Source of the DNA: TMP-86 sp044226865
GTDB taxonomy: Bacteria; Pseudomonadota; Gammaproteobacteria; Steroidobacterales; Steroidobacteraceae
Reading direction: 5' to 3'
NCBI GenBank assembly: GCA_044226865.1
Contig: JBGAGE010000002.1
Span: forward strand, 310,001 to 374,000
DNA length: 64,000 nucleotides
Under the pieces are notes generated by a model. It ran no database searches, had not been told where the DNA came from, and worked only from the letters and a program-made list of their open reading frames with translations. This document shows, one piece after another, positions 25,908 to 32,752 of the stretch. How positions within the stretch are numbered: the stretch's first letter is position 1; the number at the start of each line of letters is the position of its first letter. The translations under genes were made by a program, and so were the position numbers.

Positions 25908-26720
25908 ATGCGATTTCTCATCGGCCTTGTCTGCGCCCTGCTGTACGCCCTGCCCGTGCATGCGGGCGCCACCCTGGATCGCGTCAAGCGCAGCGGCGTG
26001 CTCAATGACCTGATGGTCAACGACTACCCGCCGTTCGGCTTCATCAACGCCAACAACGAGCTGGCGGGCTTCGATGTGGACGTGGCGCGCGCGGTCGCCA
26101 CCAGACTGGGAGTGAAGCTCAAGCTGTTCACCCCAGGATGGGAGACCATCGTTTCCGGCCGCTGGCAGGGACGTTGGGATGTGTGCATCTGCTCGATGAG
26201 CCCCACCGAAGCCCGGGCACGCGTGCTGAATTTTCCGACCCTGTATTACCACTCGCCGGCGGTATTGGTGGTACACAAGGACGAGCGTCGCATCCGTTCC
26301 ATCGCCGATGTGTCGGGCAAGCGCGTGGGTGTGGGAATGGGCTCGAGCTACGAGAACTACATGAACAAGGCACTGGCGATTCCCGGTGCGCCGGCGCCTT
26401 CGTATCCATTCCAGAACGTCAGCGTCGTCCCCGGCGATGAGACCGTGAACTTCCGCAACCTGGCGCTGGGTCCGGGCGTGCGCCTGGATGCCATCGTCGC
26501 CAATTTCGCCACTGCGCAGGCCAACGTGGCCGCCACCGGCAAACTGCAAATCATCGGCAAGCCGCTGTATGCCGAGCCCAACGTGATCGCCACCGAAAAG
26601 GGCGATCCCGACTGGGACCGGACCATCGCGCGCGCGGTCGCGGAATTGAAGGCCGACGGAACCCTGTCGCGGATTTCGCGGCAGTGGTTCCACACCGACA
26701 TCACGCTCGATGTCCGGTGA
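25908..26720 (+). CDS. Amino-acid ABC transporter periplasmic binding protein (family 3)
   Basis: A 270-residue exported protein with signal peptide MRFLIGLVCALLYALPVHA. The mature part begins with the family-3 pattern LDRVKRSGVLNDLMVNDYPPFGFINANNELAGFDVDVARAVA and has the second-lobe motif GKRVGVGMGSSYENYM. Family members capture polar or charged amino acids and deliver them to the permease/ATPase encoded next. Its 3' end overlaps the permease gene by 11 bp. The start is 25908 or 25899; the former gives the cleaner signal peptide. Confidence 0.87.
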   Translation: MRFLIGLVCALLYALPVHAGATLDRVKRSGVLNDLMVNDYPPFGFINANNELAGFDVDVARAVATRLGVKLKLFTPGWETIVSGRWQGRWDVCICSMSPTEARARVLNFPTLYYHSPAVLVVHKDERRIRSIADVSGKRVGVGMGSSYENYMNKALAIPGAPAPSYPFQNVSVVPGDETVNFRNLALGPGVRLDAIVANFATAQANVAATGKLQIIGKPLYAEPNVIATEKGDPDWDRTIARAVAELKADGTLSRISRQWFHTDITLDVR

Positions 26721-27564
26721 CGCATCGTCCGGCGTGGAATCGCCGGAAGATCCGCCTCCCCCCGCCGCTGCACTGGCAGCCAGCAACCATCATTTCAAAT
26801 TGAAGGTGTGGCTGACCTGGCTCGCGCTGCTGTCCCTCCTGGCTTGGGGTTGCCACGGCCTGCACCTCGACCTCGGATTCGTGAACGAGAAGCTGCCGTT
26901 CCTCTTGGGGATGCGGCTCTCGCCGGACGGCTTCATCCAGGGCGCGGCGCTGACCTTGTTCGTCACCGCCGTTTCCATGCTGTGCGCGCTGTTGGTGGGC
27001 GTGCTGACGGCACTCGGGCGCCTGTCGCACAATCCCGTCGCGTTCGCCCTGGCGACGTTCTACGCCTCGCTGTTCCGCGGCACACCGCTCCTGGTGCAGG
27101 TCTTGATCATCTACCTGGCATTGCCGCAGGTGGGGATCGTGCTCGGCGCGCTGAGTTCCGGCCTGATCGCGCTGTCCTTGAATTATGGCGCGTATCTCGC
27201 CGAGACCATTCGCAGCGGCATGATGTCCGTACCCGTGGGCCAGCGCGAAGCGGCGCGTGCGCTCGGCCTGCCGGGATGGGTCATTACCTGGAAGGTCACC
27301 GCGCCGCAGGCCCTGCGCCTGATCATCCCGCCCGCCGGCGCGCAATTCATCTCCATGCTCAAGGACTCCTCGCTGGTGTCCATCATGGGATTGTGGGAGT
27401 TGAATTTCCTGGCGCAGTCCTATGCGCGCGCCACCTACCATTACATGGAGATGCTGGTGACGGCCGCGCTGATCTACTGGCTCATGTCCATCGTGTTCGA
27501 GATCGTGCAGTTCCGCCTGGAACGCCGTTTCGGGCGCGGCATCGATCACACGGTCCGGCATTGA
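26710..27564 (+). CDS. Amino-acid ABC transporter permease
   Basis: A 284-residue inner-membrane protein of the HisM/GlnP family. After a hydrophilic N-terminus and one TM helix comes the family entry GAALTLFVTAVSMLCALLVGV, then FRGTPLLVQVLIIYLALP. The EAA loop (GQREAARALGLPGWVITWKVTAPQALR) docks the ATPase, and FISMLKDSSLVSIMGLWEL is typical of polar amino-acid permeases. About five to six TM helices are predicted. It works as a homodimer or with a second permease not found here. It is co-transcribed with the binding protein and the ATPase. Confidence 0.9.
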   Translation: MSGDASSGVESPEDPPPPAAALAASNHHFKLKVWLTWLALLSLLAWGCHGLHLDLGFVNEKLPFLLGMRLSPDGFIQGAALTLFVTAVSMLCALLVGVLTALGRLSHNPVAFALATFYASLFRGTPLLVQVLIIYLALPQVGIVLGALSSGLIALSLNYGAYLAETIRSGMMSVPVGQREAARALGLPGWVITWKVTAPQALRLIIPPAGAQFISMLKDSSLVSIMGLWELNFLAQSYARATYHYMEMLVTAALIYWLMSIVFEIVQFRLERRFGRGIDHTVRH

Positions 27565-27568
27565 CGTC

Positions 27569-28312
27569 ATGGCGCTGCTGAGCCTCGAACACGTGAACAA
27601 ATGGCACGGCAACCGGCAGGTGCTGCGCGATGTCTGCCTCGAGGTGCAGCCCGGGGAACGGCTGGTGATCTGCGGCCCGTCGGGCTCCGGCAAATCCACC
27701 CTGCTCCGCTGCATCAACGCGCTTGCGCCACACGAATCCGGACGCATCCTCGTCGATGGCGTCGAATTGACCGATGATGCAAAGACGCTCGAGGCCGTGC
27801 GCCGCGAGGTGGGCATGGTGTTCCAGAGCTTCAATCTGTTCCCGCACCTGACGGCGCTGGAGAATTGCACCCTGGCCCCCATCTGGGCGTTGCGCATGCC
27901 GCGCGAAACGGCGCAGGCAACCGCGCTGCGCGAGCTCGCAAGGGTGCGGGTCGAGGGCCTTGCGGAAAAATTTCCCAACCAGTTGTCGGGTGGCGAGCAG
28001 CAACGCGTCGCCATTGCACGAGCGCTGTGCATGTCACCCAAGCTGATGCTGTTCGACGAGCCCACCTCGGCCCTGGATCCGGAGATGATCCAGGAAGTGC
28101 TCGATGCCATCGTCACGCTGGCCGATGCCGGAACGACCATGATCTGCGTCACCCATGAGATGGGTTTCGCGCGGCGCGTGGCGGATCGCATCGCCTTCAT
28201 CGATCACGGCGCCATCATCGAAAGCGGCACGCCCCGGCAGATCTTCGATGCTCCACAATCGCCGCGGCTGAAGTTGTTCCTGAGCCGCATCCTGCGCGAA
28301 CAGCCCGGCTGA
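27569..28312 (+). CDS. Amino-acid ABC transporter ATPase
   Basis: A 247-residue ABC ATPase of the GlnQ/HisP group. All motifs are canonical: Walker A GPSGSGKSTLLRC, Q-loop MVFQSFNLFPHLTALEN, signature LSGGEQQRVAIARAL, Walker B LMLFDEPTSALDPE and H-loop CVTHEMGFARRVADRI. It energises uptake of polar amino acids with the two preceding gene products. It starts 4 bp after the permease stop and is the last gene of the operon. Confidence 0.93.
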   Translation: MALLSLEHVNKWHGNRQVLRDVCLEVQPGERLVICGPSGSGKSTLLRCINALAPHESGRILVDGVELTDDAKTLEAVRREVGMVFQSFNLFPHLTALENCTLAPIWALRMPRETAQATALRELARVRVEGLAEKFPNQLSGGEQQRVAIARALCMSPKLMLFDEPTSALDPEMIQEVLDAIVTLADAGTTMICVTHEMGFARRVADRIAFIDHGAIIESGTPRQIFDAPQSPRLKLFLSRILREQPG

Positions 28313-28400
28313 AGCCGCGCCCGCCGCAAGGGCCGACAGTCTCGTGCGGCGCCTCCCTACAGACCCATCGCCCGGCTTGCCGCAACACTTGATCGCGAAC

Positions 28401-28417
28401 GGGCCGCTCCCCGGCCC
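28401..28417 (+). terminator. Short GC hairpin before the repeat-protein gene
   Basis: GGGCCG pairs with CGGCCC around CTCCC in the 129-bp gap after the ABC ATPase gene. No U-tract follows. It may end the ABC transcript or structure the leader of the next gene. Confidence 0.25.
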
Positions 28418-28441
28418 GCACTCACTGTCGCCGGAGCCCAC

Positions 28442-29014
28442 ATGTCACAGATCATCAGCCAGTACGATTCACCGGAGAATGCGCAGAAAACCATCGAACG
28501 CTTGCGGGAGCTGGGTTTCGGCGATGAACACATGAGGCTGGGTAGCTCCTCCTCCGAGCGCCGATGGAGCGTCCATGTGCGCCCGCCTTTCGGCACGGCC
28601 CGCATGGCGATGCAGGCGATGCAGCGGAACTCGCCCGTGGGCATCAAGGAGTTTCCCGAGCTCGAGCCGGGTAACGACCGGACGCTGATCTCACAGTTGT
28701 CGGGGCCCGTGTCCCCGGGCGCGATTTCCGAGTTGTCGCGGCCCCAGCCCGTGGGCGCCATCGCCGCCTTGTCGCGAAGGAAGCCTCCTGGCGCCATTGC
28801 GGTGCTGTCACGGCGCGTGAATCCGGGCGCCATCTCGCGGTTGTCGGCGCCGAAGCCGGTCGGTGCCATCGCGCGATTGTCGCGGCCGGTTCGGGTGGGC
28901 GCGATCGCGCGGCTGTCGCAACCCAAGCCGGTGGGCGCCATCTCTCGGCTCTCGGCAGGCTGGCATCTGTCGGAGGAGATCGGCCTGCCGCTGTTGATTC
29001 GCGAGGAGTGCTAG
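28442..29014 (+). CDS. Protein with 12-residue tandem repeats, function unknown
   Basis: A 190-residue soluble protein. The ATG is preceded by GGAG at 5 bases. Residues 1-75 look like a small alpha/beta domain (SQYDSPENAQKTIERLRELGFGDEHMRLG), reminiscent of the general-stress-protein 17M/YflT-like fold that often starts regulatory or stress proteins; this is a pattern impression only. From residue 83 to 166 seven units of 12 residues follow, consensus I-[S/A]-x-L-S-R-P-x-P-V-G-A, plus a partial eighth. The end is WHLSEEIGLPLLIREEC. There is no signal peptide or TM segment. I recognise no family for the repeats. It lies between the ABC operon and a convergent APC permease. Confidence 0.7.
   Translation: MSQIISQYDSPENAQKTIERLRELGFGDEHMRLGSSSSERRWSVHVRPPFGTARMAMQAMQRNSPVGIKEFPELEPGNDRTLISQLSGPVSPGAISELSRPQPVGAIAALSRRKPPGAIAVLSRRVNPGAISRLSAPKPVGAIARLSRPVRVGAIARLSQPKPVGAISRLSAGWHLSEEIGLPLLIREEC
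28688..28939 (+). repeat. Seven in-frame 36-bp coding repeats
   Basis: Seven consecutive 36-base units encode ISQLSGPVSPGA, ISELSRPQPVGA, IAALSRRKPPGA, IAVLSRRVNPGA, ISRLSAPKPVGA, IARLSRPVRVGA and IARLSQPKPVGA. A partial eighth (ISRLSAGW) follows from 28940. DNA units have diverged more than the protein at synonymous positions, which suggests selection for the peptide pattern. Confidence 0.9.
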
Positions 29015-29033
29015 TCAGGTTGCGTGGCGGCGG

Positions 29034-30416
29034 TCAGGCGCCCGCCTGCGCCTGCGATTTACGCTGCCGCATGCGGTTCAACGCGAAGGGAATGATGCCG
29101 ACCAGGATGCCGCCGACACCCACGACGTTGGTGACCAGGTCGAAGGTGGGCACGCTGTAGATGGCGATGAATACCAGGAACACGGCACTGAACGCGGGCC
29201 ACAGGAACAGGAACACGAAGCGGTCGGGCGAGCTCAGGGCCGTGGAACGGAAATGCCAGGCGCAGGCGAAGCCGGCCAGCGAGTAATAGCAAGCCACTTG
29301 GAAGCCGATGGCATTCACCGACACCTTGATGAGTTCGGCCACCGAGGGCATGAGCGAGGACAGGAAGATCAGCACGAGGCCGATGCCCGTGATCAATGCC
29401 GTGGCCACCCACGGGGTCTGCCACTCGGCATGGAGCGTCGCATAGCGCGGATGCAGCGCGCCATCGCGGCCCTTGGCGTACATGGTACGCGTGAATTGCA
29501 GGATCTGGGTCTCCAGCGTGCCGATGGTGCTGACCATGACGGCCACGATGGCCAGATAGCTCCAGGGATCGGGCAGCAGCTTGCGCGCCAGCGCGAACAC
29601 CACATTGGTGCTGGATTGGCGGATTTCGTCGTCGGTCAACACCAGCTGGCAGGCCACCACGAACAACACGAACAGCAGCGCAACGATGATCATGGCGGAT
29701 ACCGCACTGCGCCCCGGCGCGTTGGCGGCATCGCGAGTTTCCTCCGTGAGATTCAGGGTGACGTCCCAGCCCCAGAAGAAGAACAGGCCGGTGAGCGCGC
29801 CGGTGGCGAACAGCGTGGGCGTGAACTCGGTGAGATAGAAGGAACGCAGTGAGACCTCATGCGTGGGATGCGTGCCGAACTTGATGAATGCCGCGACGAT
29901 GAGGATGACCAGCACGCCCACTTCGATCACCGTCATCGCCACCTGCGAGAAGCTGGTGGGCTTGATGCCGCGCACGATGATGAGGCTGACCGTCACCAGC
30001 CACACCGCCGCCACCAGTGATATCGCGAACGGGCTGCTGGCATACGCGGGCGCGATCAGCAGGAGCGTGGCAGTAGCGGCCGGCGTGGTCCCCGAAACCA
30101 TGAACACGGCGGAGGCCACCAAGAGCGACCATCCCGCGATGAACCCGGCAGCCGGCCCGAACACCTGGCCGACCCAGGCATAGGAAGCGCCGGCATTCGC
30201 GATCACCCGGTTCAGGTGCATGAAGGCGAAGGTCACACCGAACATGATCAGCCCGCAGTACAGAAGGCTCCCGGCGGAGAGCGAGCCCAGGGCTGCGATC
30301 AGGGCTGCCGTGGTGGCGGCCAGGCTGAAGGCGGGCGCCGTTCCGGCCACCCCCATGACCACCGACTCACCCACCCCGAGGGCATCATTCTGTAATTTTG
30401 TTGCCGGCGTGCTCAT
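29034..30416 (-). CDS. APC-family amino-acid permease
   Basis: A 460-residue integral membrane protein with about 12 TM helices. It starts at ATG 30416 (MSTPATKLQNDALGVGESVV). The TM1 region GVAGTAPAFSLAATTAALI and VIANAGASYAWVGQVFGPAAGFIAGW match the APC superfamily (amino acid/polyamine/organocation), in which the TM1 break binds the amine group. FFWGWDVTLNLTEETRDA in TM6-7 is also typical. Substrate is an amino acid or amine, not resolved. It converges on the repeat-protein gene (19-bp gap). Confidence 0.85.
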   Translation of the reverse strand: MSTPATKLQNDALGVGESVVMGVAGTAPAFSLAATTAALIAALGSLSAGSLLYCGLIMFGVTFAFMHLNRVIANAGASYAWVGQVFGPAAGFIAGWSLLVASAVFMVSGTTPAATATLLLIAPAYASSPFAISLVAAVWLVTVSLIIVRGIKPTSFSQVAMTVIEVGVLVILIVAAFIKFGTHPTHEVSLRSFYLTEFTPTLFATGALTGLFFFWGWDVTLNLTEETRDAANAPGRSAVSAMIIVALLFVLFVVACQLVLTDDEIRQSSTNVVFALARKLLPDPWSYLAIVAVMVSTIGTLETQILQFTRTMYAKGRDGALHPRYATLHAEWQTPWVATALITGIGLVLIFLSSLMPSVAELIKVSVNAIGFQVACYYSLAGFACAWHFRSTALSSPDRFVFLFLWPAFSAVFLVFIAIYSVPTFDLVTNVVGVGGILVGIIPFALNRMRQRKSQAQAGA

Positions 30417-30462
30417 GAATCCATGATCGCATGCCGGCACGCGGCGGGGAAAGACGCGCGCG

Positions 30463-30490
30463 CGGGCATCCGGCGAGTGCCGGATGCCCG
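30463..30490 (-). terminator. Strong hairpin downstream of the PRC-barrel gene
   Basis: CGGGCATCCGGC and GCCGGATGCCCG form a perfect 12-bp stem with a 4-base loop, 18 bases after the PRC-barrel stop. The following bases on the minus strand are GC-rich with a short TCTTT, so termination may be imperfect. It could also insulate the APC permease promoter. Confidence 0.6.
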
Positions 30491-30507
30491 GGGTTCAAGA
30501 GTCCGAC

Positions 30508-30870
30508 CTACCAGTAATTGGGAACGTCGTAGTACTTGAACGCGCGGTCACGGAACGCGTGGCCATCATCCCGCGTCAGCGCTTCCAGCGAATCGGCCGG
30601 CGCCTTCATCAGCTTCTCGCGCGAAGCATCCAGGACATAGGCGCCCTGATCCTCCGCATAGCGCAGCGCGCTCCAGGGAATTGGGTGGTATTTCTCACCC
30701 ATGCCGAGGAATCCGCCGGCGCTGACGATGGCGAACATGATGTTGTTGGACAACTTGTCCAGTGCAACATCCTCCACCTCACCGATGGTTTCGCCGGCCG
30801 TCGTCTTCACTTCCGTGCCGATCACTTTCCTGGCACGGATGACCGAGGTATGTCCGCTCTTGGTAGGCAT
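30508..30870 (-). CDS. PRC-barrel domain protein
   Basis: A 120-residue cytoplasmic protein with a strong ribosome site (AAGGAG, 7 bases before ATG). The PRC-barrel core is visible as ARKVIGTEVKTTAGETIGEVEDVALDKLSNNIMFAIVSAGGFLGMGEKYHPIPW, close to the photosynthetic reaction-centre H-subunit/RimM beta-barrel type found in free-standing stress-related proteins. A tail contains ALTRDDGHAFRDRAFKYYDVPNYW. Function is unknown; such proteins are often induced by envelope or osmotic stress. It is monocistronic with its own terminator. Confidence 0.85.
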   Translation of the reverse strand: MPTKSGHTSVIRARKVIGTEVKTTAGETIGEVEDVALDKLSNNIMFAIVSAGGFLGMGEKYHPIPWSALRYAEDQGAYVLDASREKLMKAPADSLEALTRDDGHAFRDRAFKYYDVPNYW

Positions 30871-31000
30871 GCCGATCTCCTTTGGAAAAGCAAAGCAACA
30901 CGATAGCGCCAGGAGCCGCCGCGCATCGACGGCCGGAAGACGGCAGCGAACGTGAGAATAATCCCACCTCCACCGCGCAGAACGCCGCCGGTGGCGCGGG

Positions 31001-32170
31001 CTATGGGAAAGGGGAGCCCGGCACGGTACCGGGCAACAGGATGGAACCGTCGACGGCGTTGATGTCCTTGCAACCGCAAAACCCCATGCTCACCGACAAC
31101 TCATTCGCAATGATCTCCAGCGCCCTGGTGACGCCCGCCTGGCCCAGCGCGCCCAGGCCATAGAGGAAGGCGCGTCCGATCATCACGCCACGCGCACCCA
31201 GCGCGCGTGCGCGCAACACATCCTGCCCGCCGCGGATGCCACCGTCCATCCACACCTCAACATCCTTGCCCACCGCCTGCGCAATGCCCGGCAATGCGGC
31301 GATGGACGAAGGCGCCCCATCGAGCTGGCGGCCGCCGTGGTTGCTCACCACGATGGCATCGGCGCCGGTATCGCACGCCCGGCGCGCATCCTCGGCATCC
31401 ATGATGCCCTTCAGGATCAGCTTTCCGCCCCAGCGCTTCTTGATGCGCTCGACGTCGTTCCAGTTCAAGGTGGGATCGAATTGTGTCGCGGTCCATTCCG
31501 ACAGCGAGCTGACGTCATCCACGCCCTTGACGTGCCCGACGATATTGCCGAACTGGCGTCGCGGGGTGCGCAACATCGCGGCACACCAGCGCGGCTTGCC
31601 GGCCAGGTTGAGCAGGTTGGCCAGGGTCGGCCGCGGCGGCGTCGACAGGCCGTTCTTGATGTCCTTGTGCCGCTGCCCGAGCACCTGCAAGTCGAGCGTC
31701 AACACCAGCGCGGAACAGTGCGCCTCCTGCGCGCGGGCGATGAGGCGCTCGACGAAATCGTGGTCGCGCATCACGTAGAGTTGGAACCAGAACGGCGCGC
31801 GCGTATGCGCCGCCACGTCCTCGATGGAACAGACGCTCATGGTGGACAAGGTGAAGGGGATGCCAAAGCTCTCCGCGGCGCGTGCGCCCAGGATCTCCCC
31901 ATCGGCATGCTGCATGCCGGCAAGCCCCGTGGGCGCGATGGCCACCGGCATGCTGGCCGGCTGTCCCACCAGCGTGGTCTTGAGGTTGCGGTTGGAGATG
32001 TCCACCGCCACACGCTGGCGGAACTTGATGGCGGCGAGGTCCGCCTCGTTGGCGCGATAAGTGCTTTCGGTCCATGAGCCAGAATCGGCGTAATCGTAAA
32101 ACATGCGCGGCACGCGCCTGCGTGCCAGCAGGCGCAGGTCCTCGATGCAGGTGATGACGGGCGCGCTCAC
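31001..32170 (-). CDS. lldD: FMN-dependent alpha-hydroxy-acid oxidase/L-lactate dehydrogenase
   Basis: A 389-residue FMN enzyme of the LldD/glycolate-oxidase family. The start is GTG at 32170, overlapping the upstream carbonic-anhydrase stop (GTGA), which gives the family length. Motifs: FYDYADSGSWTE, the flavin-binding PVAIAPTGLAGM, TLSTMSVCSIEDVA, FQLYVMRD, LTLDLQVLGQRHKDIKNGL (LldD-like), KGIMDAEDA and the active-site SNHGGRQLDGA with the catalytic His. It oxidises L-lactate or a related 2-hydroxy acid to the 2-oxo acid, passing electrons to quinone or oxygen. The exact substrate is not proven. An unlike-family open stretch upstream was not included. Confidence 0.85.
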   Translation of the reverse strand: MSAPVITCIEDLRLLARRRVPRMFYDYADSGSWTESTYRANEADLAAIKFRQRVAVDISNRNLKTTLVGQPASMPVAIAPTGLAGMQHADGEILGARAAESFGIPFTLSTMSVCSIEDVAAHTRAPFWFQLYVMRDHDFVERLIARAQEAHCSALVLTLDLQVLGQRHKDIKNGLSTPPRPTLANLLNLAGKPRWCAAMLRTPRRQFGNIVGHVKGVDDVSSLSEWTATQFDPTLNWNDVERIKKRWGGKLILKGIMDAEDARRACDTGADAIVVSNHGGRQLDGAPSSIAALPGIAQAVGKDVEVWMDGGIRGGQDVLRARALGARGVMIGRAFLYGLGALGQAGVTRALEIIANELSVSMGFCGCKDINAVDGSILLPGTVPGSPFP

Positions 32171-32700
32171 CCGCGATCGACCCGCCGCAGTGTCCGGCAA
32201 AAGCGCCGCGCATTGTCGATGTAGTGATCGGCGGCGAAGGCCAGGCCCGCGATCTGCTCGGCGCTCAGCGCCCGCTTGAGCACGGCCGGACTGCCGACGA
32301 TCATGGAACCGTCCGGGAATTCCTTGTTCTCCGTCACCAACGCCCCCGCACCCACCAGGCAGTTCCGGCCGATCTTCACCCCATTGAGCACCACCGCGCC
32401 CATCCCGATCAGGGAACCATCGCCGATCGTGCAGCCATGCAGGATGACGCGATGACCGACGGTGACACGCTCGCCAATCGATAAGGGCTGGCCCGGATCC
32501 GCATGCAGCACGCACAGATCCTGGATATTGGTTCCACGGCCGATGCGCACCGGCTCCTCATTGTCGCCGCGGATCACCGCCCCGAACCAGACGCTCACCT
32601 GATCACCCAGGTGTACACGGCCGATGACCTGCGCGGAATCGGCAATCCAGGCGGTGTCAGGCACCGAGGGAGAAACATCCTCGAATTCGTAAATGGGCAT
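32167..32700 (-). CDS. Gamma-carbonic-anhydrase-family hexapeptide protein (YrdA-like)
   Basis: A 177-residue left-handed beta-helix protein. The hexapeptide rhythm runs from IADSAQVIGRVHLGDQVSVWFGAVIRGD to IGMGAVVLNGVKIGRNCLVGAGALV. Metal-binding histidines are in LHADPG and GHRVILHGC, as in the CamH/YrdA branch. Most members bind zinc; carbonic-anhydrase activity is shown only for some, so catalysis is uncertain. It overlaps the lldD gene by four bases and is the first gene of that pair. Confidence 0.88.
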   Translation of the reverse strand: MPIYEFEDVSPSVPDTAWIADSAQVIGRVHLGDQVSVWFGAVIRGDNEEPVRIGRGTNIQDLCVLHADPGQPLSIGERVTVGHRVILHGCTIGDGSLIGMGAVVLNGVKIGRNCLVGAGALVTENKEFPDGSMIVGSPAVLKRALSAEQIAGLAFAADHYIDNARRFCRTLRRVDRG

Positions 32701-32752
32701 AGGGGCTGGTCAGGGGAGAAGCAACAAATTTTACATCGTCGGCCGCGGCGCC

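Noticed and set aside
28688..28939. 36-bp repeats as a CRISPR-like array
   Set aside because: Units are contiguous with no spacers, are divergent in DNA and are in frame within a coding region.
28357..28941. Minus-strand open frame opposite the 12-residue repeat protein, itself repeat-like
   Set aside because: The 36-bp period is a multiple of three, so the opposite strand inevitably shows a mirrored repeat; no start signals support it.
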